Below the pieces are notes generated by a model, which was not told the origin of the DNA, made no database searches, and saw only the letters and a program-made list of their open reading frames with translations. From Flavobacterium humidisoli (GTDB lineage: Bacteria; Bacteroidota; Bacteroidia; Flavobacteriales; Flavobacteriaceae), in contig NZ_CP096829.1 in the NCBI RefSeq assembly GCF_023272795.1, positions 3,286,001-3,350,000 on the forward strand: a stretch of DNA of 64,000 nt. Direction: 5' to 3'. A program made the position numbers and the translations under genes. Each line of letters opens with the position of its first letter. Position 1 is the first letter of the stretch. Of the stretch, positions 33,006 through 42,855 are shown piece after piece.

Positions 33006-34634
33006 TTATACCTGAATGACTCCTAGATTAAATGGTTTTTGGATAGGAGCGTGGTTTGCGGCTTCTATTCCGATAGAAATCCAATTACGAGTTTCCAATG
33101 GATCAATAATAGCATCTGTCCATAGTCTTGAGGCTGCATAATAAGGTGAAGTTTGCTCGTCGTAACGTGCTTTTATTTTATTGAATAGCTCTGTTTCTTT
33201 TGCTTCATCGACTTTTTCTCCTTTTGCTTTAAGCGAAGAAGCTTCAATTTGTGCTAATACTTTTGCTGCTTGAGTTCCGCCCATTACAGCAAGTTCTGCG
33301 CTTGGCCAAGCAAATATTAATCTTGGGTCGTACGCTTTTCCGCACATGGCGTAATTTCCTGCACCATAAGAATTTCCGACAATAACTGTGAATTTTGGAA
33401 CAACTGAATTGCTTACTGCATTTACCATTTTGGCACCGTCTTTAATAATTCCGCCATGTTCAGATTTTGAACCTACCATGAAACCAGTAACATCTTGTAA
33501 AAATACCAATGGAATTTTTTTCTGGTTGCAATTGGCAATAAAACGAGTAGCTTTATCGGCACTGTCAGAATATATAACACCGCCAAACTGCATTTCTCCT
33601 TTTTTGGTTTTCACCACTTTTCTTTGGTTGGCAATAATCCCTACAGCCCAGCCATCAATTCTGGCATAACCCGTAATTAGAGATTGTCCGTAACCTTCTT
33701 TGTAAGCTTCGAATTCTGAATTATCAACCAGACGCTTAATGATTTCCATCATATCGTATTGTTCGGTTCTTGCTTTTGGAAGGATTCCGTAAATCTCATT
33801 TGGTTCTAAAGCTGGTTTTTCTGATTTGATTCGGCTGTATCCTGCTTTATCAAAATCACCAATTTTATCTACAATATTTTTGATTTTATCTAAAGCATCT
33901 TTATCGTCTTTCGCTTTATAATCGGTAACGCCTGAAATTTCGCAATGTGTTGTTGCACCACCTAAAGTTTCATTGTCTATTGTTTCTCCAATAGCAGCTT
34001 TTACTAAATAGCTTCCGGCAAGGAAAATACTTCCCGTTTTATCAACGATTAGAGCTTCGTCGCTCATAATTGGAAGATAAGCTCCTCCAGCAACACAGCT
34101 TCCCATAACAGCAGCAATTTGGGTAATGCCCATGCTGCTCATTTGAGCATTGTTTCTAAAAATACGCCCAAAATGTTCTTTGTCAGGAAAAATTTCATCC
34201 TGCATTGGCAGATAAACTCCTGCGCTGTCAACAAGATAAATTATTGGAAGTCGGTTTTCCATGGCAATTTCCTGCGCACGAAGATTTTTCTTTCCTGTAA
34301 TCGGAAACCAAGCTCCGGCTTTTACAGTTGCATCATTGGCAACTACGATACATTGTTTGCCTCTAATATATCCAATTTTAACCACAACACCTCCAGAAGG
34401 GCAGCCACCATGTTCTGGGTACATGCCTTCTCCAGCAAACCCTCCAATTTCAATACTTTTAGAATTTTCATCCAACAAATAGGCAATTCTTTCACGAGCT
34501 GTCATTTTACCTTCAGCATGCAGTTTCTCGATTCTTTTTTCGCCTCCGCCCAATTTTACTTTTGCGAATTTTTGTTTTAATTCTGAAAGGAGTAATTTAT
34601 TGTGATCTTCGTTTTTATTGAAGTTTAAATCCAT
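33006..34634 (-). CDS. Acyl-CoA carboxylase beta subunit (methylcrotonyl-CoA carboxylase-like)
   Basis: 542 residues, carboxyltransferase subunit. It transfers CO2 from biotin to an acyl-CoA. The N-half has MTARERIAYLLDE, RLPIIYLVDSAGVYLPMQDE and GSCVAGGAYLP; the C-half has PLVFLQDVTGFMVGSKSEHGGIIKDGAK and YGAGNYAMCGKAYDPR. The ENRLPxIYLVDSxGxxLPMQDExFPD-x-x-HFGRIF block is closest to the methylcrotonyl-CoA carboxylase beta subunit of leucine breakdown rather than the propionyl-CoA enzyme. The biotin subunit is not in the window. Confidence 0.85.
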   Translation of the reverse strand: MDLNFNKNEDHNKLLLSELKQKFAKVKLGGGEKRIEKLHAEGKMTARERIAYLLDENSKSIEIGGFAGEGMYPEHGGCPSGGVVVKIGYIRGKQCIVVANDATVKAGAWFPITGKKNLRAQEIAMENRLPIIYLVDSAGVYLPMQDEIFPDKEHFGRIFRNNAQMSSMGITQIAAVMGSCVAGGAYLPIMSDEALIVDKTGSIFLAGSYLVKAAIGETIDNETLGGATTHCEISGVTDYKAKDDKDALDKIKNIVDKIGDFDKAGYSRIKSEKPALEPNEIYGILPKARTEQYDMMEIIKRLVDNSEFEAYKEGYGQSLITGYARIDGWAVGIIANQRKVVKTKKGEMQFGGVIYSDSADKATRFIANCNQKKIPLVFLQDVTGFMVGSKSEHGGIIKDGAKMVNAVSNSVVPKFTVIVGNSYGAGNYAMCGKAYDPRLIFAWPSAELAVMGGTQAAKVLAQIEASSLKAKGEKVDEAKETELFNKIKARYDEQTSPYYAASRLWTDAIIDPLETRNWISIGIEAANHAPIQKPFNLGVIQV

Positions 34635-34952
34635 GATATAGTATTGATTTTGTAAAATAGTGTTGGCTAATTTACAAAATCAATTGAAATAAACCAGTTG
34701 CTTTGTGAATTAAGAAATGGCTTCAAATTTCCATCATATTTGTTTTTTATATAATCTAAGTCCACAAAGCTTTGTGAACTTTATGTTTATTATATAGGAG
34801 TATTTAAAGAACTTTGCCTTCTCCGTATTAAATCTTTCCTCTTTTACTCTTGTTTAAGATTGATCCAAAAAGATTTGCTTTGAATGTGAAGCTTTATAAA
34901 ATGAAAAAACATCCGTTGTTAGCGGATGTTTTTTATATATTTAATATTTGAT
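34635..34952. other. 318-base gap without a gene
   Basis: AT-rich spacer between the start of the carboxylase gene and the end of lpxD. It holds the lpxD terminator (34904-34934) and a short GCTTTGTGAAC-type repeat near 34760; I see no open frame with coding character. Confidence 0.6.
34904..34934 (-). terminator. Perfect 12-bp hairpin terminator after lpxD
   Basis: AAAAAACATCCG pairs with CGGATGTTTTTT over a 7-base loop. Confidence 0.8.
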
Positions 34953-35951
34953 TTATTTCTTAATAGCGCAAGCCATTCTCTTTAGTGTTGCCCATTGCTT
35001 TAAAGCATCACGAGCTTCAACAGCTGGATAACCTAGCATTGTTTTTCCTGCCGGCACATCGCCTATAACACCAGATCCTGCACCAATAATAGCTCCGTCT
35101 CCAATTGCTGTGTGGTCTTTTATAGAAGCGCTTCCGCCAATAATAACTCCGTTTCCTAGGGTTACAGAACCAGCTAAACCACTATTTCCAGCCATAATAC
35201 AGAACTTTCCTAATTTGCTATTATGTCCAATTTGGACTAAATTATCAATCTTGCATCCATCACCTAGAATTGTTGAGCTGAATTTTCCGCGATCAACACA
35301 TGAGTTTGCACCAATCTCGACACCGTTGCCAATAATTACATTTCCAATTTGAGGAATCTTCACCAATCCTTTTTCTGTACAAGGGCGAAATCCAAAACCG
35401 TCTGCACCAATTGTTGCATTTGGATGAATGATGCATTCGCTTCCGATATGACAGCGTTCACGAACTACTGTTCCTGACCAAATAATAGTATTTTTTCCAA
35501 TAGTTGATTCGTCTAAAATGGTCACGTTTGGGTAAATTATGGTGTTAGCGCCAATTTCTACTTTTGGGCCAATGTAGCAGCCAGCGCCAATTTTAGCGCC
35601 TTCGCCAATTATAGCGGTTTCGTCTATAGTTGCTGTTTTATGAATATTGTTATGAAAGATTGGAGTAGGAGGAGCAAAAAGGGCAAGAATTTGCGACATT
35701 GCCAAATCGGCATTTTTTACTTTTATAAAAGCACGGTTTTCACCAGGTTCTATTGAAATGTCTTCGTTTACAACTGCAATGGAAGCATTAGAGGTCGACC
35801 AGTATTTTTCGTATTTTTTATTTCCGATAAATGAGATTTCCGAAGTTGTTGCTTTTTCTAATTGTTCTGTAGCAGTTATGCTTTGTGAAGTGTTGCCGTA
35901 AATTACGCCATTTATTACTTCATTAATTTCTTGGATTGAATAGGATCTCAT
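34953..35951 (-). CDS. lpxD: LpxD-type UDP-3-O-acylglucosamine N-acyltransferase
   Basis: 332 residues. LpxD adds the N-linked hydroxyacyl chain in lipid A synthesis. The N-terminal domain includes ISFIGNKKYEKYW and ASIAVVNED, and the C-terminal half is a left-handed beta-helix of hexapeptide repeats with the catalytic-region stretch VQIGHNSKLGKFCIMAGNSGLAGS (H in QIGHN). The ATG at 35951 is used; the frame could also open at a TTG two codons upstream. It stands apart from other lpx genes, so it may be an additional paralogue, as Bacteroidota often have more than one. Confidence 0.85.
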   Translation of the reverse strand: MRSYSIQEINEVINGVIYGNTSQSITATEQLEKATTSEISFIGNKKYEKYWSTSNASIAVVNEDISIEPGENRAFIKVKNADLAMSQILALFAPPTPIFHNNIHKTATIDETAIIGEGAKIGAGCYIGPKVEIGANTIIYPNVTILDESTIGKNTIIWSGTVVRERCHIGSECIIHPNATIGADGFGFRPCTEKGLVKIPQIGNVIIGNGVEIGANSCVDRGKFSSTILGDGCKIDNLVQIGHNSKLGKFCIMAGNSGLAGSVTLGNGVIIGGSASIKDHTAIGDGAIIGAGSGVIGDVPAGKTMLGYPAVEARDALKQWATLKRMACAIKK

Positions 35952-36280
35952 TGACAAATTTTAATCGACTAAGGTTTATTTTTTGCCAAATAAAATGAAT
36001 TAGATTTTAATTACCTAATTAATTTTTTATGTTTCTTAATAAATGTTTAAAATAAGGCGGTAATTTTTGTAAAATTAACATTCAGTATATTAATTTAATG
36101 AAAGTCTTTTAATGAATGCAATAGCAAAGGTGTGAGGATTTTGTTTCAAATAATTGAAAATTGAGATATGTAAATAAAAAATTTAATTGTGAGGTTATAG
36201 CTTACATTTGTTTTGTTAAATCATTTATTTCCTGTTGATTAAAAAAAAGCGGTTCATTTTACTGAACCGCTTTTTAAGTA
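35952..36280. other. 329-base gap without a gene
   Basis: AT-rich DNA between lpxD and msrB with the msrB terminator at its right end. No coding frame or clear -7 element for lpxD was found. Confidence 0.6.
36244..36275 (-). terminator. Perfect 13-bp hairpin terminator after msrB
   Basis: AAAAAGCGGTTCA pairs with TGAACCGCTTTTT over a 6-base loop. Confidence 0.85.
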
Positions 36281-36727
36281 TTATTCTTTAATTTTTGATA
36301 ATGAAACTGCGTTAATACAGTATCGTAAACCGCTTGGAGGTGGTCCGTCTGGAAAAACGTGTCCTAAATGAGCATCACACACATTGCATGTCACCTCAAC
36401 ACGAATCATTCCGTATGATTTATCGGCGTGGTAACCAACCGCATTTTCTTTTACAGGCTGTGTAAAAGAAGGCCATCCTGTTCCAGATTCGAATTTTTCG
36501 CTGGCATCAAAAAGAACCGTTCCGCAGCATTTGCACTCATAAATTCCAGGATCAAACAAACTGCACAATTCAGAACTAAAAGATCTTTCTGTTCCTTTTA
36601 AACGTGTAACTTGAAATTCTTCTGGAGTTAGAACTTGTTTCCATTCTTCCTCCGTTTTCTCCACTCTTTTGTCGGGAGTTGGATTTCCTTTATTTGTAAA
36701 ATGAATTACATCTGCCCATTTTATCAT
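36281..36727 (-). CDS. msrB: Peptide-methionine (R)-S-oxide reductase
   Basis: 148 residues, cytoplasmic, no signal peptide. It has the two zinc CxxC pairs (CKCCG near residue 72 and CNVCD near 120), GTGWPSF near 89, GYHADKSYGMIRVEV and the C-terminal HLGHVFPDGPPPSGLRYCINAVSL with the catalytic cysteine in RYCINA. It repairs methionine-R-sulfoxide using thioredoxin. It lies about 75 bases downstream of prfB on the same strand, with a 7-bp-periodic repeat in between. Confidence 0.93.
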   Translation of the reverse strand: MIKWADVIHFTNKGNPTPDKRVEKTEEEWKQVLTPEEFQVTRLKGTERSFSSELCSLFDPGIYECKCCGTVLFDASEKFESGTGWPSFTQPVKENAVGYHADKSYGMIRVEVTCNVCDAHLGHVFPDGPPPSGLRYCINAVSLSKIKE

Positions 36728-36802
36728 AACTTTTTATTTTAAAGTTTAAAGTTTCAGGTTTAAAGTTTACTGTAAGCACAAACTGCAACTGAATACGAGG
36801 CG

Positions 36803-37901
36803 CTATTCCTCTTCCTTCTGTCCCATCATCATAAGATAGGCTTTTAAGAAAGGATCTATATTTCCGTTCATTACGCCGTCAACATCGCTGGTTTCGTAAC
36901 CTGTACGAACGTCTTTTACTAATTTGTAAGGTTGCATTACGTAATTACGAATCTGTGAACCCCATTCAATTTTCATTTTTCCAGCTTCAATATCGGCACG
37001 CTGCGCTTGCTGTTTCTTTAATTCAATTTCATACAATTGGGAACGAAGCATCTGCATGGCACGCTGTCTGTTGTCCTGTTGTGATCTCGTTTCAGAACAT
37101 TGAATCTGAATTCCAGTTGGTTTGTGAACTAACTGAACTTTAGTTTCAACTTTATTTACATTCTGTCCACCAGCACCACTCGAACGAGAAGTTGTAATTT
37201 CGATATCGGCAGGATTAATGTCGATTTCGATACTATCATCAACTAATGGATAAACGTAAACCGATACGAAAGAAGTATGACGTTTTGCATTACTGTCAAA
37301 AGGTGAAATACGAACCAAACGATGAACTCCATTTTCTCCTTTTAAATACCCAAATGAATAATCTCCTTCGAATTCTAAAGTTACGGTTTTAATTCCGGCA
37401 ACGTCGCCTTCTTGAAAGTTAAGCTCTTTGATTTTGTAACCATAGCTTTCTCCCCACATCATATACATACGCATCAGCATTCCTGCCCAGTCGCAACTTT
37501 CTGTTCCTCCAGCCCCTGCAGTAATTTGAACCACTGCGCTTAAACTGTCTCCTTCATCAGAAAGCATGTTTTTGAATTCGATATTTTCAATATGTGCTTG
37601 TGCCGCTTCATATTGTTCGTCTAATTCGTCTACAGAAAGTTCTCCTTCTTTGTAAAAATCATAAGCCAGCTGTAATTCTTCTGTAAGAGATACGGCTTTG
37701 TCATAATCTTCAATCCATTTTTTCTTGTTTCGAAGGTTCTTTACAATGTTCTCTGCTTCTTTTGGATTGTTCCAAAAATCAGGAGCAAAAGTTTTTTCTT
37801 CTTCGTTTGCAATCTCGATTAGTTTAGCATCGACGTCAAAGATACCTCCTCAACGCACCAAGGCGCTCCACAATACCTTTTACTTGTTCGGCTGTTGTCA
37901 T
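36803..37901 (-). CDS. prfB: Peptide chain release factor 2, with programmed +1 frameshift
   Basis: Two frames form one protein of 365 residues. The first frame starts at the ATG 37901 and reaches CTT TGA after 21 codons. The TGA at 37838-37836 is preceded by AGGAGG and TATCTT and followed by C, the well-known RF2 autoregulatory site; a +1 slip on CTT joins the 344-codon main frame (37837 to 36803). The main frame has the SPF motif ([15 protein letters not shown]) that reads stop codons UGA and UAA, and the GGQ motif ([12 protein letters not shown]) that triggers peptide release. Low RF2 would favour slippage, as in other bacteria. It is intact, not a pseudogene. Confidence 0.96.
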
Positions 37902-38052
37902 AAATTAATTAATAGGTTTTTATATGTTTTTTAGAATTATTACGTTAATTTGGTCTATAGAAACGAGCGAGTTAAATTTTATTAAACTTGCCAAGAATAA
38001 CTATTTGTAATACGTAATTTTGCATACAAAAATAAGATATAGTTTTTAGAAT

Positions 38053-39072
38053 ATGGAAATAAATTTAATCAGCGATACCATAACAAAGCCTACTTATGAG
38101 ATGCTTCAGTATATGTTTAACGCTCATGTCGGCGATGATGTATACAAACAGGACCCAACGGTGATTGAATTAGAAAACAGAACAGCAGAGTTTTTTGGTA
38201 TGGAAGCTGGACTTTTTTTTCCGTCTGGAACTATGGCAAACCAGACTGCAATTAAACTGCACACGCAGCCTGGAGAACAATTAATTGCAGACAAATATGC
38301 TCACGTTTATCATTATGAAGGTGGAGGAGTTTCTTTTAATAGCGGTGTTTCTTGCTGTTTATTAGATGGAAATCGCGGAATGATAACTGCTGCTCAAGTA
38401 AAAGCCGCAATAAACGATCCAGAGTTTTATCATAGTCCGCTAACAAGCTTGGTTTGTGTAGAAAATACGACCAATAAAGGTGGTGGAGCTTGTTACGAAT
38501 TAGAAGATTTAAGAGAAATAAAAAAGGTCTGTGATGCTCATAATTTGAAGTTTCATTTAGATGGAGCGAGAATATGGAATGCATTAGTAGCTAAAAGACA
38601 GAACCCAAGGGAATTTGGAGCTATTTTCGATACTATTTCAGTTTGTTTATCTAAAGGTTTAGGCGCTCCAATAGGTTCAGTTTTATTGGGTAGTAAAGCT
38701 GATATTCATAGAGCGTTGAGAATCAGAAAGATATTAGGGGGTGGAATGCGTCAGGTGGGTTATTTAGCCGCTGCTGGATTATACGCTTTGGCTCATAATA
38801 TCGAAAGATTGGCAGAAGATCACCGCAGAGCCAAAGAAATTGCTAAAATCCTAAGTACAAAACCTTGGATTGCATCAATTGAACCTGTTGAAACCAATAT
38901 TTTGATTTTTTCGCTTGCAGAAGGTTATAGCGATCAACTTTTAATTGAAAAATTAAAACAGAAAAATATATTGATAAGTTCTTTGGGACATAATAAACTT
39001 CGTATTGTAACACATTTAGATTATAAAGAAGTAATGCATACTTATGTGTTGGAGACGCTTTCGAAGTTCTAG
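38053..39072 (+). CDS. ltaE: Low-specificity L-threonine aldolase family protein
   Basis: 339 residues. A PLP enzyme that cleaves threonine (or allo-threonine) to glycine and acetaldehyde. It has LISDTITKPTYEM at the start, GDDVYKQDPTV at about 28-38, ALFFPSGTMANQTA (with G for L), the aspartate in KFHLDGARIWNA, and the PLP lysine in VCLSKGLGAPIGS. These are diagnostic of the beta-eliminating lyase group to which LtaE/GLY1 belong. It is divergent from prfB, with about 150 bases between the genes. Confidence 0.9.
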   Translation: MEINLISDTITKPTYEMLQYMFNAHVGDDVYKQDPTVIELENRTAEFFGMEAGLFFPSGTMANQTAIKLHTQPGEQLIADKYAHVYHYEGGGVSFNSGVSCCLLDGNRGMITAAQVKAAINDPEFYHSPLTSLVCVENTTNKGGGACYELEDLREIKKVCDAHNLKFHLDGARIWNALVAKRQNPREFGAIFDTISVCLSKGLGAPIGSVLLGSKADIHRALRIRKILGGGMRQVGYLAAAGLYALAHNIERLAEDHRRAKEIAKILSTKPWIASIEPVETNILIFSLAEGYSDQLLIEKLKQKNILISSLGHNKLRIVTHLDYKEVMHTYVLETLSKF

Positions 39073-39121
39073 GAAAGAAGGTTCAAAGTCGCAGAGGGAC
39101 AGAGGTACATAGGTTTTTAAA

Positions 39122-39150
39122 AAAAAAAGACGCGCAATGCGTCTTTTTTT
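39122..39150. terminator. Bidirectional perfect hairpin terminator
   Basis: AAAAAAAGACGC and GCGTCTTTTTTT form a perfect 12-bp stem with a 5-base loop between two converging genes. It is flanked by 7- to 8-bp periodic repeats of the GCCTTTGA type (39182-39220). Confidence 0.85.
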
Positions 39151-39217
39151 TTGTTTTTTATGAAAGTTAGACAAAGTAAAAAGCCTTTGAGCCTTTGCAA
39201 CTCTGAGCCTTTGAACC

Positions 39218-39538
39218 TTATTTAAATAAATTATCCATTCCAGGAATAGAAGGCATATCCATTCTGGCAACTGCGTCTAATTCTCTTTCGTTAACATTTG
39301 TAGCTTTTTCGATTGCTTTGTTTAGAGTAACAATCAAATAATCTTCTAGTTGTTCTTTATCTTCAAACAAAGAATCATCAATAGAGATCGATTTTATCTT
39401 TCTGCTAGCTGTAATAGTAATTTTCAATAATCCGTCAGCGCTTTGTTCATCAATCAAAACAGTATCTAAACGCTTTTTTGTATCTTCAATTTTTTGCTGG
39501 GTTTCTTTAAGTTTACCCATCATTCCCATTAAATCCAT
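39218..39538 (-). CDS. YbaB/EbfC family nucleoid-associated protein
   Basis: 106 residues. It has the N-terminal [25 protein letters not shown] helix, a strand with [22 protein letters not shown], and the helix [19 protein letters not shown] typical of the YbaB fold, plus a short C-terminal extension [11 protein letters not shown]. Family members bind DNA as dimers. The usual neighbours dnaX and recR are not here. Confidence 0.88.
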   Translation of the reverse strand: MDLMGMMGKLKETQQKIEDTKKRLDTVLIDEQSADGLLKITITASRKIKSISIDDSLFEDKEQLEDYLIVTLNKAIEKATNVNERELDAVARMDMPSIPGMDNLFK

Positions 39539-39607
39539 TTTTGTTGATTTTTTAAATTATTACAGACAAAATTAGTATATTGCTGTGTTAATTCAATAGA
39601 ATATTTT

Positions 39608-39664
39608 ATGAAAAAATTAATTTTGTTCTGTTGTGTTTGTAGTATTTTTGCGTCTTCATATTAA
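39608..39664 (+). other. Signal-peptide-like mini-ORF just before oligopeptidase B
   Basis: MKKLILFCCVCSIFASSY followed by a stop. It looks like an export signal, and a change of one base near 39660 would join it to the oligopeptidase frame, where the upstream codons read ILKINANS before the ATG. It also contains a full -7 promoter match (TATTTTTG at 39643-39650), so it may simply be promoter DNA. Confidence 0.4.
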
Positions 39665-39681
39665 AAATTAATGCTAATTCA

Positions 39682-41742
39682 ATGCAAAATGATATATCGG
39701 CTCCAAAGGCCAAAATAATACCCAAAACATTAAAAAAACATAAAGAATCTAGAATTGACAACTATTTCTGGCTTAACGACAGAGAAAATCCAGAGGTAAT
39801 TGATTATTTAAATCAAGAGAATTCTTATTACGAGAATATGACTTCTCATACTCAAAATTTAAGAGATAGTCTATTTGAAGAAATGAAAGCAAGAATTAAA
39901 GAAGATGATTCTTCGGTTCCTTATTTCTATAATGGATACTTCTACATTACTCGTTTTGAAACAGGGCAGGATTATCCAATTTTTGCAAGAAAAAAAGGAA
40001 GTCTTTCTGCAGAGGAAGAAATTCTGTTCAATTGCAACGAAATGGCAAAAGGACACGCTTATTTCAAATTGGGAGGTTTAAGTATTAGTCCAGACAATAA
40101 ATTTGCCAGTTTTGGAGTCGATATTGTTGGAAGAAGAATTTATACCATTCAAATTAAAAACTTAGAAACAGGCGAAATTTTAGCAGATAAGATAGAAAAT
40201 GTTACTGGAGCTTCGGTTTGGGCAAACGATAATAATACCATTTTTTACGTAAGACAAGATCAAGTAACCCTTAGAGCGGATAAAGTTTTTAAACATAAAT
40301 TAAATACAGAATCTGAAAATGATGTTTTGGTTTTTGATGAAGTTGATGATACTTTTAATGTATCGATCAGTAAAGAAAAATCAAGAAAATATATTGTTAT
40401 TGGTTCTGGAAGTACTTTAACTACAGAATATAGAATTCTTAATTCGAATAATCCAGATGGAGAATTTACAGTTTTTCAACCTCGCGTTCGCGGATTGGAG
40501 TACAGTATTTCGCATTACGAAGATTCATTTTATATTTTGACGAATAAAGACAAAGCCACCAATTTTAAATTGATGAAAACGCCTGAAGACAAAACAGGAA
40601 AGAAAAATTGGGTTGATCTTATTCCGCACCGAGAAGATGTTTTGTTAGAAGATATCGAAATTTTTAAAAACTATTTAGTTGTAGAAGAGCGTTCTAACGG
40701 ATTAAATCATATTCGAATCATGCCTTGGGGCGATGAGCCAGATTATTATCTTCCTTTTGGCAGCGAAACATATAATGCGTATACAACAACCAATGTTGAT
40801 TTTGATACCGATATTTTGCGTTACAGTTATCAATCATTGGCAACTCCTTCTTCTGTAATTGATTTTAATATGAAGACTAAAACCAAAGAAATCTTGAAAG
40901 AGCAAGAGGTTTTAGGAGGGAAATTTGATAAGAACAATTATATAGAAGAAAGAGTTTGGGCAACAGCAAGAGATGGTGTAAAAGTGCCAATTTCGATGGT
41001 TTACAGAAAAGGATTGGAGAAAAATGGTAAAAATCCGTTGTTGCTTTACGCATATGGTTCATACGGAATTACGATGGACACTTATTTTTCTTCTACAAGA
41101 TTATCGCTTCTAGACCGCGGATTTGTTTATGCTATTGCGCATATCAGAGGAGGCGAGGACTTAGGAAGACAATGGTATGAAGATGGAAAACTGTTAAAAA
41201 AGAAAAATACCTTTACAGATTTCATCGATTGCTCTAAATTTGTAATAGACCAAAGGTATACTTCTCCCGAACATCTTTATGCTGAAGGAGGATCTGCCGG
41301 AGGACTTTTAATGGGAGTGATTGTAAATGAAGCCCCTGAATTGTATAATGGCGTTATTGCTCAGGTGCCTTTTGTAGACGTAATTACCACGATGTTGGAT
41401 GACAGTATTCCGCTTACAACTGGAGAGTATGACGAATGGGGGAACCCGAACAAGAAAGAATATTACGATTATATGTTGTCGTATTCGCCTTACGATAACG
41501 TAAAAGCACAAGAATATCCTAATATGTATGTGTCTACTGGTCTTCATGATTCGCAGGTACAATATTGGGAGCCAGCTAAATGGGTTGCAAAATTGCGAGA
41601 TTTGAAAACAAATAATAAACTTTTGTTTTTAGATACAAACATGGATGCAGGTCATGGCGGGGCTTCGGGACGTTTTGAGGCTTTAAAAGACTTAGCAAAA
41701 GAATTTAGTTTTTTATTAGATTTAGAAAAAATTAAAAGCTAA
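39682..41742 (+). CDS. ptrB: Oligopeptidase B / prolyl oligopeptidase family (S9A)
   Basis: 686 residues, the usual length for oligopeptidase B. An N-terminal beta-propeller (opening with KIIPKTLKKHKESRIDNYFWLNDRENPEV) covers the alpha/beta hydrolase domain. The catalytic serine is in EGGSAGGLLMG (about 538), the histidine in DAGHGGASGR (about 657), and NPLLLYAYGSYG marks the start of the hydrolase domain. It cuts short peptides after basic residues. The chosen ATG gives a cytoplasmic protein; a broken signal peptide may precede it (see the mini-ORF). Confidence 0.9.
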   Translation: MQNDISAPKAKIIPKTLKKHKESRIDNYFWLNDRENPEVIDYLNQENSYYENMTSHTQNLRDSLFEEMKARIKEDDSSVPYFYNGYFYITRFETGQDYPIFARKKGSLSAEEEILFNCNEMAKGHAYFKLGGLSISPDNKFASFGVDIVGRRIYTIQIKNLETGEILADKIENVTGASVWANDNNTIFYVRQDQVTLRADKVFKHKLNTESENDVLVFDEVDDTFNVSISKEKSRKYIVIGSGSTLTTEYRILNSNNPDGEFTVFQPRVRGLEYSISHYEDSFYILTNKDKATNFKLMKTPEDKTGKKNWVDLIPHREDVLLEDIEIFKNYLVVEERSNGLNHIRIMPWGDEPDYYLPFGSETYNAYTTTNVDFDTDILRYSYQSLATPSSVIDFNMKTKTKEILKEQEVLGGKFDKNNYIEERVWATARDGVKVPISMVYRKGLEKNGKNPLLLYAYGSYGITMDTYFSSTRLSLLDRGFVYAIAHIRGGEDLGRQWYEDGKLLKKKNTFTDFIDCSKFVIDQRYTSPEHLYAEGGSAGGLLMGVIVNEAPELYNGVIAQVPFVDVITTMLDDSIPLTTGEYDEWGNPNKKEYYDYMLSYSPYDNVKAQEYPNMYVSTGLHDSQVQYWEPAKWVAKLRDLKTNNKLLFLDTNMDAGHGGASGRFEALKDLAKEFSFLLDLEKIKS

Positions 41743-41757
41743 TTAGAAATTTTTTGT

Positions 41758-41765
41758 TAAATTTG
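41758..41765 (+). promoter_or_regulatory. -7 promoter element TAAATTTG
   Basis: Full TAnnTTTG match about 50 bases before the ATG of the cysteine synthase family gene. Confidence 0.4.
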
Positions 41766-41814
41766 CAACCTATCAAGGTTAATTTAGAAAAGGCCTTTGA
41801 TTAACTATTTTTTT

Positions 41815-42855
41815 ATGAAAGAAGAAATAACTGCTTATAATAATGTTTTAGAGTTAATAGGAAACACCCCCCTTATTAAGCTAAATAAAATTACCGAAGA
41901 GTTAGAAGGAAATTTCTACGCAAAGGTAGAAGCTTTCAACCCAGGTCATTCCTCAAAAGATAGAATAGCACTATATATTATTGAAGAAGCCGAAAGAAAA
42001 GGAATTCTATCTCCGGGAGATACCATTATCGAGACAACATCTGGTAATACAGGATTTAGTTTAGCGATGGTAAGCATTATTAAAGGTTACAATTGTATTT
42101 TGGCTGTAAGTTCAAAATCATCTAAAGACAAAATTGACATGTTGAGAAGTTTAGGCGCCAAAGTGTATGTCTGTCCGGCTCACGTTTCTGCAGATGATGA
42201 AAGATCTTATTATAATGTAGCAAAACGTTTGCATGAAGAGACAAAAGGGTCAGTCTACATTAATCAATATTTCAATCAGTTGAATATTGATGCTCACTAC
42301 AACACTACAGGTCCAGAGATTTGGGAACAAACAAAAGGACAAATTACGCACTTAGTTGCTTGCAGCGGTACAGGAGGAACTATCTCGGGAACTGCAAAAT
42401 TCTTAAAAGAAAAAAATCCAAATATTAGAATTTTAGGAGTGGATGCTTTTGGATCAGTATTGAAAAAATACCACGAGACAAAAGAATTCGATAGCAAAGA
42501 AATTTATCCTTACCGTATAGAAGGTCTTGGTAAAAACTTAATCCCATCGGCTACAGATTTTGATATTATTGATAAATTCATGAAAGTAACCGACGAAGAA
42601 AGTGCTCACTCTGCTAGAGAGATTACTAGAAAAGAAGGTTTGTTTGTTGGATATACTTCTGGAGCAGTAATGCAAGCTATTAAACAATATGCTGAAGAAG
42701 GAGAATTTACAAAAGACAGTAATATTATTGCGATCTTCCCAGATCATGGTTCTCGTTACATGAGTAAAGTATTCAGCGATGACTGGATGAACGAACAAGG
42801 TTTCTTTGATAGTGTTAATGAAGAAGAAGCTCAAAAAATTGAATTTGTAAAGTAA
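41815..42855 (+). CDS. cysM: PLP-dependent cysteine synthase family protein
   Basis: 346 residues. The PLP lysine is in [11 protein letters not shown] (about residues 40-50), followed by [12 protein letters not shown] (substrate loop), [13 protein letters not shown] (phosphate loop) and [10 protein letters not shown]. It belongs with CysK/CysM and cystathionine beta-synthase enzymes; O-acetylserine sulfhydrylase is the simplest reading, using the product of the serine acetyltransferase at the left edge. The substrate-loop context is not the exact CysK pattern, so related activities remain possible. The ATG at 41815 is preferred to the earlier one at 41797 because MKEE follows a T-rich leader. 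Confidence 0.8.
   Translation: MKEEITAYNNVLELIGNTPLIKLNKITEELEGNFYAKVEAFNPGHSSKDRIALYIIEEAERKGILSPGDTIIETTSGNTGFSLAMVSIIKGYNCILAVSSKSSKDKIDMLRSLGAKVYVCPAHVSADDERSYYNVAKRLHEETKGSVYINQYFNQLNIDAHYNTTGPEIWEQTKGQITHLVACSGTGGTISGTAKFLKEKNPNIRILGVDAFGSVLKKYHETKEFDSKEIYPYRIEGLGKNLIPSATDFDIIDKFMKVTDEESAHSAREITRKEGLFVGYTSGAVMQAIKQYAEEGEFTKDSNIIAIFPDHGSRYMSKVFSDDWMNEQGFFDSVNEEEAQKIEFVK

Noticed and set aside
34119..34580. Plus-strand open frame of 153 codons in the carboxylase gene
   Set aside because: Antisense shadow of a conserved gene with no homology-like features.
36803..37567. A truncated prfB of 254 residues starting at an internal ATG
   Set aside because: The upstream frames join through a standard RF2 +1 slip site, giving a full-length 365-residue protein.
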